Part shown: positions 1 through 10,008 of the stretch, one piece after another | Layout of the letters: each line of letters starts with the position of its first letter | Position numbering within the stretch: the first letter of the stretch is position 1 | From: Rheinheimera oceanensis | Lineage (GTDB): Bacteria > Pseudomonadota > Gammaproteobacteria > Enterobacterales > Alteromonadaceae | NCBI RefSeq assembly: GCF_018831085.1 | Contig: NZ_JAGPNM010000001.1 | Coordinates: 682,001 to 746,000, forward strand | Reading direction: 5' to 3' | DNA: 64,000 nt | Made by a program: the position numbers and the translations under genes | The notes under the pieces: model-generated | Seen by the model: the letters and a program-made list of their open reading frames with translations, nothing else | Told to the model about the DNA's origin: nothing | Databases searched by the model: none

Positions 1-2952
1 GGCAAGCGGCTCGCTGGCTTCCTCCTGCAACAGAGAATCCAGTGCGGTATCGGCGGCCAGTCCGGCTGTTGCTGCCATACCGGCCTCTGCTGCGCCGGCC
101 TTGCTGCCGCTACGCAGCGCCGAATAGCTGGCTATCCACCAGTGTTCACACTTTAACGGCGCGCTAAGTGTAAGTGCCGCGGCTGGCTGCGTTAGCTGCG
201 TTTCCGGCATAAATTTACAAAACTGCGGCAACGGCTGTTGCTGCCACGGCAATGCTGCCAAAGCGGCTTGCAGATCGCTAAGGGCCGGATCTTCGGGCAC
301 ACCAAGCAAATACCCTATGGCACTTTGCGATAGCTTGCTTTTTTTCGCTGCGCCCTCGCTAAACAGGGCTAACCCCAACCAGCAGGCATATACCGGCCGT
401 GTTAATGCGACATATAACAGGCGAATATCTTCGAGTAAACGTTCATGCTCGGCGCAAGCCAGCGCGCTATCGTCCGGGGTTAAATCCAGCACCATCTGGC
501 TGCCGTTGAAATAGCGCTGTGGCTGGCCTTTTCTGACATTTTTAAAGCCACAGATAAAAGGCAAAAACACCAGGTTGTATTGCAGGCCCTTACTTTTATG
601 AATAGTGACTACCTGCACCAGTTGCTGATCGCTCTCCAGCCGCAGTTGCTGCTCATCGGCATTTTTCGGGTTGTCCAGCTGTTCAGCCAGCCAGCGTAGC
701 AAGCCGCTTTCACCGTCGCGCTGCTGGCTTTCACTTTGTAACAGCTCTGCCAAATGCAATACGTTGGTTAAGCGCCGCTCGCCCTGCTCCAGCGCCAGCC
801 ATTTCGCCGGTAAAGCAAAATAATGCAACCAGGCAGTTAACATGGCCAGCACACCTTTAACGCGCCAGATCTGGCGAAACTCACGCACTTGCTCGGCAAG
901 CTTCTCCCAGGCCTGTTCATCATTTAGCCAGTAATGCAGCTGCGCATCGCTGTTATTGGCCAGCGGCAACGCCAGTGCGGCACGCAGCAGGCTTTCATCT
1001 TCCGGTTGCTGACAGGCCCGCAGCCAGCTAAGCACAGCTATGGCTTCCTGGCTTTGGAAAATTGATTCGTTATCAGATAAATACACCGAGCGCACATTAC
1101 GGGCGCTTAACTCGCGCCGTACCAGAGCCGCTTCATTGCGGTCGCGTACTAAAATGGCAATATCCGCCGGTTGTAGTGGCTTAAGCCTGTCGCCGCCAGT
1201 GGCAAAACCTGCCTTGCCAAGCTGTGCCTGCAACAACAGCGCGGCCACTTCATCGGCACAGGCGTTGGCCATTAAGCTCTGGTAGCTGCCTTTTTTCAGC
1301 TGCGCCGGGTCAATATCACTTAGCCAGTAATTTAGCGCCGCAACAGTGTTACCGTCGCGCTCTAGCTGATCAGTTTTACCTTTGGCCTTAACCGGTAAAA
1401 ACGGCAGCGTTGTGCTGTCGGCTGCACCAAAACCAAAGGCGCCACGCTGCTGCTCGGCACGGGCAAACAGTTGGTTAACACTGTCTACCAGGGCAACGGT
1501 AGAGCGAAAGTTAGTACCCAGGCTGTAATGGCGCCCGGCTGTTAAGCTGCGGGCATTCAGGTAAGTGTGTAAATCGGCGCCGCGAAAGCTGTAAATCGCT
1601 TGCTTGGGATCGCCCACCATAATCAGTGCGCAGTCGCTACTGTTAACGTCAGGGTAAATGGCGCGAAAAATAGCAAATTGCAGCGGATCAGTGTCCTGAA
1701 ATTCATCTACCATGGCAAACGGATACTGGGCCCGGATACGGGCAGCCAATACCTCACCGGCTTCGCCTTGCAAAGCATGATACAACTGCAGCAGTAAGTC
1801 GTTAAAATCCAGCTCGCCGCGCTGGCGTTTATGCCGGTTAAACTCACTAGCCAGCCACAGGGCGGCATGATGGCGCACACTTAATGCCAGTTCGGGTTTG
1901 GTATCCAGCAAGGTTGCTGTGCGCTCAAATAAGTCAAATAGCGGGTGGCTAACCAGCGGCTGGCTCTTTTTTTGCGCACCAGCCAGCTTAGCACCGCTGA
2001 ATTTTTGCACCATGGTGGCAAAACCGGCATCACGGTTATTCAGCAGTGCCGGCTCTGCCAGCATGGCCTGCCACCATTGCCGCTCGGCGCTCCAGCTGGC
2101 GGCGCGGTATTTAGTGCCGTTTAACCAGCCATTAGCGTAGGCATCGTCCAGCAGTTGCAGTGCATCCGGGCTTAGCGCCTGCTGCAGTTGGCTACAGTGG
2201 CTATCAAGTTGCTCTTGCCACTGCAATAACGGCAGGGCCGCCTGCTGCGGGCTTAATGGTGCTGGCAGTGGCACACCGGCGGCATTAAAGCGTAAGTTAA
2301 CTGCATCGGCCTGCAACCAGGGCCGTACGTCGTCAAGTAAGGCTTGTGGCGCTTTGGCGACATTACCCAGCTCGTGCAATATGGCGGCCTCAGTTAGCGG
2401 GTACAAAAAGCGCCGCCAGTAGTCACAGGCCAGGGTGTGCAGCAGCTGTTGGTTATCATCGCTGAGTGTTTCGCCAAAGCTCATGCCGGAATCAAAAGCA
2501 TGTTCAGCCAGCATACGCTGACACCAGCCATGAATGGTAAAAACAGCCGCTTCGTCCATCCATTCGGCAGCGCTGCTCAAACGCGAGGCGCAGGCGGCAA
2601 ACTGCTGTGGCTGATACTCTGCCAGTAAGCCGGCGAGAAACTGATCTTCAGCACCACCGCTACGAAATGCTGCCGCCGCCTCGACCAGACGGCTGCGGAT
2701 CCTGTCGCGCAGTTCAGCTGTGGCAGCACGGGTAAAGGTAACCACTAAAATTTCCGGTGGTAATAACGGCCGGCTAAAGCCTGCGCCTGTATTAGCGTTA
2801 CCGCCCTGTGGTGCAGCCCGGCCATGCCCCAGCACCAAACGCAGATACAGTGCAGCCAGGGTGTAGGTTTTACCGGTACCGGCGCTGGCTTCAATTAAGC
2901 GGCTACCGGTTAGCGGGAAGCTTAGCGCATCTAAGGCTTGTACATCGCTCAT
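1..2952 (-). CDS. recB: RecB, exodeoxyribonuclease V beta subunit (C-terminus cut by window edge)
   Basis: RecB is the 3'-5' helicase and nuclease subunit of RecBCD, which processes double-strand ends for recombination. Reading leftward from an ATG at 2952, 984 codons stay open to the window edge. A Walker A motif (ASAGTGKT) lies at about residues 22-29, and a UvrD-like motif (TIHKSKGLQY) lies in the part encoded near 620-580. RecB is usually about 1,180-1,200 residues, so roughly 200 C-terminal residues, including the nuclease core, lie outside the window. The start overlaps the recC stop as ATGA, which implies translational coupling. recD would be expected further left. The alternative, AddA, is excluded by the adjacent RecC. 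Confidence 0.96.
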   Translation of the reverse strand, partial: MSDVQALDALSFPLTGSRLIEASAGTGKTYTLAALYLRLVLGHGRAAPQGGNANTGAGFSRPLLPPEILVVTFTRAATAELRDRIRSRLVEAAAAFRSGGAEDQFLAGLLAEYQPQQFAACASRLSSAAEWMDEAAVFTIHGWCQRMLAEHAFDSGMSFGETLSDDNQQLLHTLACDYWRRFLYPLTEAAILHELGNVAKAPQALLDDVRPWLQADAVNLRFNAAGVPLPAPLSPQQAALPLLQWQEQLDSHCSQLQQALSPDALQLLDDAYANGWLNGTKYRAASWSAERQWWQAMLAEPALLNNRDAGFATMVQKFSGAKLAGAQKKSQPLVSHPLFDLFERTATLLDTKPELALSVRHHAALWLASEFNRHKRQRGELDFNDLLLQLYHALQGEAGEVLAARIRAQYPFAMVDEFQDTDPLQFAIFRAIYPDVNSSDCALIMVGDPKQAIYSFRGADLHTYLNARSLTAGRHYSLGTNFRSTVALVDSVNQLFARAEQQRGAFGFGAADSTTLPFLPVKAKGKTDQLERDGNTVAALNYWLSDIDPAQLKKGSYQSLMANACADEVAALLLQAQLGKAGFATGGDRLKPLQPADIAILVRDRNEAALVRRELSARNVRSVYLSDNESIFQSQEAIAVLSWLRACQQPEDESLLRAALALPLANNSDAQLHYWLNDEQAWEKLAEQVREFRQIWRVKGVLAMLTAWLHYFALPAKWLALEQGERRLTNVLHLAELLQSESQQRDGESGLLRWLAEQLDNPKNADEQQLRLESDQQLVQVVTIHKSKGLQYNLVFLPFICGFKNVRKGQPQRYFNGSQMVLDLTPDDSALACAEHERLLEDIRLLYVALTRPVYACWLGLALFSEGAAKKSKLSQSAIGYLLGVPEDPALSDLQAALAALPWQQQPLPQFCKFMPETQLTQPAAALTLSAPLKCEHWWIASYSALRSGSKAGAAEAGMAATAGLAADTALDSLLQEEASEPLA

Positions 2953-5900
2953 GCGTTGGCTTCCTTGTTAGCATGTTCTGCCAGTGGGGTTTGCAACAGC
3001 GGGCCATACAGCTTTTGTGCCCAGTCGGCAAAACCGGCCTGCAGTAAGCTGGCAAAATCCGGGTAATAACGCTGCAGCTCAGGTGCGCTTTCTACTTCAC
3101 CGGCAAAGTTATAGCCGCCTTCAAACAGCTCGCGGCATTTGGCTTCGTCCTGCGTTTGCAAATAGCACAGCGCGGTTTTCGGCATTACCGGCAAGGGTTG
3201 CTTAAGGCCCTGCTGCCAGTATTGCACCAGTGCGGTTAGCTGTGTGTCGGCCTGTTGCTGCTGATGTGGTAACAGTTGCACTGCGTCGTCCAGCCCGAAC
3301 TGCCAGGTGCTTAGTGCCTCACCCTGCGCATTGGCGGCCAGTTGCTGCAACCAGGCGCTACGCAGGGTATGCCAGCGCAGCTCGCCCTTATTGCGGATGG
3401 CCGTTGGCCTGAGCAGCAACAATGCCTGTTGCCCGGCCGGGCTTTGGTAAACATTCGTTAAGTTGTCTTGCAGCGCGATACCGGCCGGGTTTAGCGCCAG
3501 CCGAAGTGGAGTTGCACGGCGCTGCCAATCGATACCGGCGGCGCGGTAGCGGGCAAACACCACTTTGGCTTCACGGCCAATAGCTGCGCCGCTAAGGGTG
3601 CCAAACAGCGCCAGCGGCAACTTAGCCTCATGCGCCAGCTGAGCAATAGCAGCATCGACATCCAGCTGTGGCTCGGCCAGCAGTTGCTGCAGCAACTGCT
3701 GTTTTAGCTGATATAACTCCAGCGCATTAAGTACAAAGGGTTCTGCATCTTCGCTTGCCAGTTCAGCCTGGTAAAAACGGGTTTTAAAGCGCTGCTGCAA
3801 ATAGTGCCGGCAGGGGTTGGCTAAAAAGTCGTCCAGCAGGCGCAAACTTAATAGTGGCAGCTCGTCGCTGTGGCTGGCTGTAGTCATAACAGCCGGTGCC
3901 GCCTGGTGCGCAGCTTGCCACTCATGCGCATAGGTGGCGTAGTTACCGTTAAAATACTGCTGCGAAAAGGGCTGCAGCGGATAGTTATGCAACAACGCCT
4001 GTGACACTTTTTGCTCCGACGGATGCCGCCAGCCGCTATCGAGCAGATCCATCAGCTGGCTTAACAACACACTGGGCGGTAATTCGCTGTTATTACGGAT
4101 ATCGCGCCCTATCCAGCTTAAATACAGGCTTTCGCGGGCGCTTAACAGCGCTTCTAAAAACAGGTAACGGTCATCGTCACGGCGCGAGCGATCGCCGGGG
4201 CGGTAATCTGCCGCCATTAAGTCAAAATCATCGCGCATGCGTGAACGCGGGTAATCGCCGTCGTTCAGCCCCAGCAGGTAAATGCGTTTAAACGGAATAG
4301 CCCGCATCGGCATTAAGGTAGAAAAGGTCAGGCTGCCGGCTAAAAAACGCTGGCTTAAGCCGCTGCTGGCGGCCTGCTCCAGCCAGGCTTCGCGCAACAC
4401 CGCCAGTTGAATATCGCCGGTAAAATCTCCACTTTGCGCGGCACTGACCAGTTGCGCTATGCCCTGGGTAAGCCTGGCGTAAATAAGCTGATCCTGCTCA
4501 TCAGCAAAATCAAACAGGCTGTTTAGCAGGCCGTCGTCACTGAGCAGCAGTTGCTGCCAGTCAGTCAGGTTGCGCCCGCTGTTGTGGCTAAGTAGTACAT
4601 GCCAGCGTTTTAGCTGCTGAATAAACTGCAGCAGCGGCCCCAGCTCAGCAGCAGCCAAACCGGCCACTTCGGCATAGGGTGCGCGGCCCTGCCACAATGG
4701 TACATCGCCGATGGCAAAACCGAGCAACATACGCTCTATGGCAAACATCCAGCTGTAACTGTGGCCTGGTGTGGCTAAATCGAGGCTGGCGCGCTGCTCC
4801 GTATCCAACCCCCAGCGCACACCGGCTTCACTAAGCCACAGCCGTAATTGCGGCAGCGCCTCGCTGTTGATGCCAAAGCGGCGTTGAATGGCCGGCACAT
4901 CAAGCAGATCGCATATTTCGGTCAGGGTAAAACGCTGGTTAGGTAAGTCGAGCAGGTACTCCAGTGCCAGCATTAATGGCTGGCTGCCGCGCAGGCTCTG
5001 ATCGGCCAGGGTGTAGGGTAAAAAACGCGCATCGTCATGTGTCAGACGCCCAAACACCGCATGCACATGACTTTGGTACTGGCTGATATCCGGCGTCATA
5101 ATAATCACATCGCGCGGCTTAAGTGTTGGGTCGGCGGCAAAAGCAGCGATCAGATTGTCCTGCAAAATTTCGACTTCACGCTGGCGGCTATGAGCAATAT
5201 GAAAACTGATACTGGTGTCGCCAGCAGCCAGTTGCCGTGGTGGCTGCGGTGTAGGGTTAAGCTCTAGCATATCCTGCTGCAGTTGCGCCAAAACCGGCAG
5301 TACGCTGATATCGGCCACCGGTTCTGAGAATAAATCTATCCGGCCATTAAACCAGTGCTGATAACGCTCGCTGTGATCAAACGCATCCAGCAGGCTGATG
5401 TAATCGCGCCCCTGTTTACCCAGGCTGGCCAGCAACACGGGCGCGTGCAGGTACAAAGCATCAGTGTCCAGCACCGGCGGTAAGCCGGGTTTACGGCCGT
5501 GGCGTTTTTGCGCTGCGCGCATTTCATCTTTAGCCTGGCTGATATCGCCCCAAAAATGCCGGCACGGGTTCAGCACCGTTAGCAGCACCTGGCGCTGCGC
5601 ACCCAGCGCGGCCAGCAATTCTACCGTTTGCTGCGGCAGCGACGATACACCAAATACGACGATACGATCGGGCAGTAAATCGGGCCGTTGCAACTTGCCT
5701 TGTTGCAGCGCTTCCAGCGCCATGCTGTGTACATCGGCCCGGCTGGAAAACGCCAGATCGCCCACCACTGTTGCCAGCTGGCTTTGCAGCAGACGCCACA
5801 ATGCCGGTTGCCATAATTGATCGGGCGGCACCTGCTGTTTTTTGCTGTTGGGTAACAGGTTAGTGCCGCTGCGCCAGCTTTGCAGCCAGTCGGCGCGGTA

Positions 5901-6341
5901 CACCTGATATTGGTCAAATAAATCGGCCAGCCGCAGCGCCAACTGGTAGCTTTTGCGGCCGTCACTGTCATCCTGTAAATACCGTTTTAGCGGCGCATAT
6001 ACCGCATCGGTTAACTGTGGCAGCAAGCCAAGTAAACGCCAGCTTAAGTTAATTTTGTCATACGGCAGGCTTTTCGGGATCGTGTCGCCCAGCACGGCGC
6101 GGTAAAGCTGCCAGACAAATTGATTAGGCAGTTCAACCTGTAAACCGGCCGCAATACCGGGGTGGCCGTTGGCCGTTTCAGCCAGCGCCATTTTTAACCA
6201 CTGCGCTATGCCATTACTTTGTACCAGAATTTCTTCTGTGCCCAGCACCGGCACCGGATGTGCGCTTAACCACTGCACCAATAACTCGCGCAGTGTTTCC
6301 AGCTGATTGGCGTGGATCACAACAAAACCAGGCTCTGGCAT
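2949..6341 (-). CDS. recC: RecC, exodeoxyribonuclease V gamma subunit
   Basis: RecC is the subunit of RecBCD that recognises Chi and splits the DNA strands. The protein is 1,130 residues, close to the family norm of about 1,120. Typical RecC segments are visible: an N-terminal region containing VQSNGIAQWLKM, a dead-helicase core with IIVFGVSSLP-like and IIMTPDI stretches, and LMPMRAIPFKRIYLLGLNDG in the second helicase-like half. It is transcribed with recB (4-nt overlap). In Escherichia coli ptrA lies between the two genes, but here it does not. The ATG at 6341 follows a purine-rich stretch and faces the divergent cti gene across 186 bp. Confidence 0.97.
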   Translation of the reverse strand: MPEPGFVVIHANQLETLRELLVQWLSAHPVPVLGTEEILVQSNGIAQWLKMALAETANGHPGIAAGLQVELPNQFVWQLYRAVLGDTIPKSLPYDKINLSWRLLGLLPQLTDAVYAPLKRYLQDDSDGRKSYQLALRLADLFDQYQVYRADWLQSWRSGTNLLPNSKKQQVPPDQLWQPALWRLLQSQLATVVGDLAFSSRADVHSMALEALQQGKLQRPDLLPDRIVVFGVSSLPQQTVELLAALGAQRQVLLTVLNPCRHFWGDISQAKDEMRAAQKRHGRKPGLPPVLDTDALYLHAPVLLASLGKQGRDYISLLDAFDHSERYQHWFNGRIDLFSEPVADISVLPVLAQLQQDMLELNPTPQPPRQLAAGDTSISFHIAHSRQREVEILQDNLIAAFAADPTLKPRDVIIMTPDISQYQSHVHAVFGRLTHDDARFLPYTLADQSLRGSQPLMLALEYLLDLPNQRFTLTEICDLLDVPAIQRRFGINSEALPQLRLWLSEAGVRWGLDTEQRASLDLATPGHSYSWMFAIERMLLGFAIGDVPLWQGRAPYAEVAGLAAAELGPLLQFIQQLKRWHVLLSHNSGRNLTDWQQLLLSDDGLLNSLFDFADEQDQLIYARLTQGIAQLVSAAQSGDFTGDIQLAVLREAWLEQAASSGLSQRFLAGSLTFSTLMPMRAIPFKRIYLLGLNDGDYPRSRMRDDFDLMAADYRPGDRSRRDDDRYLFLEALLSARESLYLSWIGRDIRNNSELPPSVLLSQLMDLLDSGWRHPSEQKVSQALLHNYPLQPFSQQYFNGNYATYAHEWQAAHQAAPAVMTTASHSDELPLLSLRLLDDFLANPCRHYLQQRFKTRFYQAELASEDAEPFVLNALELYQLKQQLLQQLLAEPQLDVDAAIAQLAHEAKLPLALFGTLSGAAIGREAKVVFARYRAAGIDWQRRATPLRLALNPAGIALQDNLTNVYQSPAGQQALLLLRPTAIRNKGELRWHTLRSAWLQQLAANAQGEALSTWQFGLDDAVQLLPHQQQQADTQLTALVQYWQQGLKQPLPVMPKTALCYLQTQDEAKCRELFEGGYNFAGEVESAPELQRYYPDFASLLQAGFADWAQKLYGPLLQTPLAEHANKEANA

Positions 6342-6527
6342 GCACTTTCTCTGCTAAAACAATATGCTGGCAGGTTAGCACAGCGGCCCGGTTTTGAGAA
6401 TGCAGCGTTATTGCACCACTCTACCCACGCCTTGCTACCCGCTGCCTGCAAATTTTGCATCCGCCTGCATCTGGCATTAGTATTGGCCGATGATACCCGC
6501 CAAACAGCGCGGCCCTGCGGAGACAAC

Positions 6528-8909
6528 ATGCATTTGACAGCCAAATCACGCAAAACCCTGGTTATTATTTTAGTTCTCGTTTGTGTTGGCTGTGCTGCTC
6601 TGGCCAGCCGGGAATTAGATGCGCAATATGGCAAGGCTGCAGTCACTAACCGCGCAGTACCTGCCGGCGATGATCTGCTAAGCGATCATTACAACAAGCA
6701 TGTTAAACCGGTTATTGAGGCCCGCTGTGTGGTATGTCATGCCTGTTATGACTCGCCCTGCCAGTTGAATATGGCCTCCGCCGATGGCATAGAGCGCGGC
6801 GCGCACAAAGAAAAAGTATACGATGGCGCGCGGCTGCTGGCGGCCACGCCAAACCGTTTATTTACCGACGCTTTTGGCAGCGATGCCTGGCGGGAACGTG
6901 GCTTTTTTCCGGTACTGAATGAGCGCCAACAAAGCCCGCAAGCTAACACACAGGCCTCGGTACTGGCACGCACTTTGTTATTAAAACAACAATACCCGCT
7001 GCCGCCGGGCGACATACTCCCCAAGCCTTTTGATTTCAGCCTTGACCGCAACCAAAGCTGCCCCACTATTGAAGAATTTGATCGCTACGCCCAAAGCCAG
7101 CCTTATGCCGGTATGCCCTACGGCTTGCCGGGTTTAAGCACAGCAGAACACAACGCTTTACTTGACTGGCTAAAACGCGGTGCCGTTATGCCACAGGCCA
7201 GCGCGCTGCCAGACGCCGAGCTGGCCGAAGTAACCAGGCTGGAGCAATGGCTTAACGCCGACAACCTGAACATGCAACTTAGTGCCCGCTATATTTACGA
7301 GCATTTATTTACCTCACAGTTATATTTCAGTGCATTGCATGCAGCAGAGCATACTCCACAGTTCTATAACCTGGTACGTTCAAAAACTCCGCCCGGCAAG
7401 CCGGTTGACGTTATCGCCAGCCGCCGGCCCTTTGATGCTCCGGGCGTAAGCCGGGTGTATTACCGGCTGCAACCGGTTCAGGCCACTATCGTAAATAAAA
7501 CCCTGCAACCCTATGACATTAACGCTGATTTGCTGGCCAAATGGCAGCAATGGTTTGTTGACGCCGACTATCAGGTAAGTGAATTACCGGGTTACCAGCC
7601 AGAGGTAGCTGCCAACCCGCTTACGGCTTTTGCGCAGTTGCCGGTTAATGCCCGCTACCGTTTTATGCTGGAGCGGGCAGAAAACACCATTATGGGTTAT
7701 ATCAAAGGCCCGGTATGCCGCGGCCAGGTAGCGTTAAATGTAATTAACGACCACTTCTGGGTATATTTTGTAACACCTGAGATGGCCAGTGCGGCTGAAG
7801 TTGAAGCGTTTTATTTGTCACAGCAGGATAATTTGCGTTTACCGGCAGAAAAAGAAAGCACCGCCGCAGCGCTAAGTTGGGTGGCCTTTGCCAAACGTCA
7901 GGGTAATTATTTACGCGCCCGCAGCGATTTTATGAACAGCGCTTTCAAAGATGGCAAGCACCTGACCACCAGCGGCATCTGGGATGGTGATGGCAATAAC
8001 CATAATGCCAGCCTGACAGTATTCCGTCACTTTGATAACGCTACCGTAGTAAAAGGCCTGCAGGGCCAGGCACCGAAAACCGCCTGGGTAATAGATTACG
8101 CCCTGCTGGAACGCATTCACTACCTGCTGGTAGCCGGTTTTGACGTATACGGTAATTATGGTCATCAGTTAATGACACGGCTGTATATGGACTTTTTGCG
8201 CATGGAGGGCGAGTCTAACTTTCTCGCCCTGCTGCCACCCGATGCACGGCGGCGTGAATTTAGGGACTGGTATCAGAAATCCGGCACTGAGCTGACTAAA
8301 TTTATTGAAGGTGATATCAACCCCTTCCACCAGCCAAGTGGTATCCGTTATAGCACCGACAACCCTAAAGCTGAACTGTATCAGTTATTGCAACAGCATT
8401 TGGCGAAGGTACAACCGCAGCGTTATCAGCTGCATAACAGCAAGCTTGCTGCCAACAGCCAGGCATTGCTGACACAGCTGGGTAAAATCAGTGGCCACGG
8501 CGCAGCCATTTTGCCCGAGTTAACCATGATCATGCTCGAACCGGAAAATGGCTCCACGCCAGAGCTGTTTACCTTGATCCGCAACAGCGCGCATTACAAC
8601 GTAAACAGCCTGTTTGCCGAAGAGCAAAACCGTAACCCGGCGCAGGATAATATGACCTTAGTATACGGCCTGCTGGGCAGTTACCCGAATGCATTCTGGC
8701 GGGTAAAAGAAGCCGATTTAGCAAAACTGGTAGCACAGGCAGAGCAAATAAGCAGTGAGCAGGATTATGCCAAACTGCTGGATAATTTCGGTGTGAGGCG
8801 CACCGCCGCTGATTTTTGGGCGTTTAGTGATAAGGTCAACCAACTGTTTATGCGCCAATATCCGGTAGACAGCGGCTGGCTGGATTACAACCGGCTGGAA
8901 AACAGATAG
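6528..8909 (+). CDS. cti: Fatty acid cis/trans isomerase, haem-binding
   Basis: This is a periplasmic cytochrome-c-type enzyme that converts cis- to trans-unsaturated fatty acids in membrane phospholipids, a rapid response to solvents, heat or salt. The protein is 793 residues from the ATG at 6528. That start is chosen because GGAG lies 5 nt upstream and because it gives a membrane-export N-terminus (hydrophobic segment at residues 10-20, possible lipobox VGC). The reading frame is open from 6312, but the extra residues look non-coding. The haem site CVVCH is at residues 67-71, embedded in the family signature CVVCHACYDSPC. The gene is single, divergent from recC, and converges with the flavoprotein gene at 8935. 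Confidence 0.93.
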   Translation: MHLTAKSRKTLVIILVLVCVGCAALASRELDAQYGKAAVTNRAVPAGDDLLSDHYNKHVKPVIEARCVVCHACYDSPCQLNMASADGIERGAHKEKVYDGARLLAATPNRLFTDAFGSDAWRERGFFPVLNERQQSPQANTQASVLARTLLLKQQYPLPPGDILPKPFDFSLDRNQSCPTIEEFDRYAQSQPYAGMPYGLPGLSTAEHNALLDWLKRGAVMPQASALPDAELAEVTRLEQWLNADNLNMQLSARYIYEHLFTSQLYFSALHAAEHTPQFYNLVRSKTPPGKPVDVIASRRPFDAPGVSRVYYRLQPVQATIVNKTLQPYDINADLLAKWQQWFVDADYQVSELPGYQPEVAANPLTAFAQLPVNARYRFMLERAENTIMGYIKGPVCRGQVALNVINDHFWVYFVTPEMASAAEVEAFYLSQQDNLRLPAEKESTAAALSWVAFAKRQGNYLRARSDFMNSAFKDGKHLTTSGIWDGDGNNHNASLTVFRHFDNATVVKGLQGQAPKTAWVIDYALLERIHYLLVAGFDVYGNYGHQLMTRLYMDFLRMEGESNFLALLPPDARRREFRDWYQKSGTELTKFIEGDINPFHQPSGIRYSTDNPKAELYQLLQQHLAKVQPQRYQLHNSKLAANSQALLTQLGKISGHGAAILPELTMIMLEPENGSTPELFTLIRNSAHYNVNSLFAEEQNRNPAQDNMTLVYGLLGSYPNAFWRVKEADLAKLVAQAEQISSEQDYAKLLDNFGVRRTAADFWAFSDKVNQLFMRQYPVDSGWLDYNRLENR

Positions 8910-8934
8910 CCGGTTGGGCACATAAAAAATGTAG

Positions 8935-9834
8935 TTAACCCAGCATCAGATAACGATGCGCCGCCGCACCGGCTTTAACCCCGGCTGCAGCGGCCAGCAT
9001 GCCATTGTGCATCGGGCTTGCCATATCACCGGCGGCAAATAAACCGGCTACCGAGCTTAGCTGCATGGCATCGGTTTTAATGTAAGCGCCAACCGGTCCC
9101 TGCTCCAGCTCGCAGCCCAGTTGCTGCGCCAGCGTATGGCCAAAAGCGGTTTTCGGAGCCACATACACTACCTGCGCCGGCACACGGCGGCGATCTGCCA
9201 GCAGCATATAACTGATATCCGGGCCTTCACCTGCTACTGCCGTTACGGCAGTGTGTTCAAGCGTTACACCACGGCGTTCAAACAAAGCCAGTTGCTCAGC
9301 ATCGGGTATAAACTTACCCTGGCTAAAATAGGTTACCGGGCCCCAATCAGGCAAAATAGCCGCCTGATGTATTGATGCCTCGCCGGTGGCGATAACAGCA
9401 ATAGGCTGATTGCGAAACTCATAACCGTGGCAGTACGGGCAATGAATAACCGACTTGCCCCAACGCGGTGCCAAACCCGGTATATCCGGCAAGGTGTCGG
9501 TAAGCCCGGTGGCCAGGATCAACACCTTGCTCTGATATTGCCGCTCAGTTTCATCCTTAATACAAAAACTGCCGTCAGCCAGCTTTTGCGCGCTGCTAAC
9601 CCGGCTTTGCCGGAACTGCACTGTTGGGTAGGCTATAAGTTGTTGCCAGGCGCGGCCGCGCAACTCGCCGGGTTCAGCACCATCGGCAGCGAAAAACCCA
9701 TGCGACTGCGCCGCAAAACGGTTACGCGGCTCACCGGCATCAATCAGCAATACCCGGCGCTGGCCGCGCGCCAGTTGCATAGCCGCCGAAAGCCCGGCAA
9801 AGCTGCCGCCTATCACTATTGCATCCCATATCAT
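8935..9834 (-). CDS. Thioredoxin-reductase-like NAD(P)/FAD oxidoreductase
   Basis: This is a 299-residue cytoplasmic flavoprotein. The N-terminal FAD site is GGSFAG (residues 9-14), the redox-active motif CPYC is at residues 132-135 (within CPYCHGYE), and the C-terminal FAD motif is GLFAAGDM. True TrxB carries CATC; the CPYCHGYE type is a distinct TrxR-like clade whose electron acceptor is often unknown. Its start faces a divergent Rrf2 regulator gene across 174 bp, and this pairing is common for the clade, so redox-linked control is likely. The second nucleotide-binding motif that would define NADPH use looks degenerate (VIATGEAS), so the cofactor and substrate are uncertain. Confidence 0.88.
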   Translation of the reverse strand: MIWDAIVIGGSFAGLSAAMQLARGQRRVLLIDAGEPRNRFAAQSHGFFAADGAEPGELRGRAWQQLIAYPTVQFRQSRVSSAQKLADGSFCIKDETERQYQSKVLILATGLTDTLPDIPGLAPRWGKSVIHCPYCHGYEFRNQPIAVIATGEASIHQAAILPDWGPVTYFSQGKFIPDAEQLALFERRGVTLEHTAVTAVAGEGPDISYMLLADRRRVPAQVVYVAPKTAFGHTLAQQLGCELEQGPVGAYIKTDAMQLSSVAGLFAAGDMASPMHNGMLAAAAGVKAGAAAHRYLMLG

Positions 9835-9915
9835 TTGAGTACCTCACTTTTGTATTAAACAGCGGATGGATTAAACAGCTAATGCCTTAAGCTGCCGCCT
9901 TAAGAAACATCATAA

Positions 9916-9954
9916 GTTACATAAAAACCAAAAACAACTCTCGTAACATAAAAA
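9916..9954. promoter_or_regulatory. Pair of direct repeats in the Rrf2/flavoprotein divergent promoter
   Basis: GTTACATAAAAA (9916-9927) and GTAACATAAAAA (9943-9954) differ at one base and are spaced 27 bp start to start. They lie in the 174-bp region between the divergent flavoprotein and Rrf2 genes. Their position and near-identity suggest binding sites for the adjacent regulator. This is inference, since no Rrf2 consensus for this subgroup is known to me. Confidence 0.35.
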
Positions 9955-10008
9955 GTGTCTTAAAACTGCGGTAGAATATCCGCCACTACAGCGCTTAAAG
10001 AGTCACTA

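Noticed and set aside
5464..5971. Overlapping frames of 94-118 codons on both strands within recC
   Set aside because: recC is continuous and conserved here; these are alternative-frame shadows.
6312..6527. N-terminal extension of the fatty acid isomerase gene
   Set aside because: The frame is open, but the GGAG site and the export signal support the ATG at 6528; the extension overlaps the recC promoter region.
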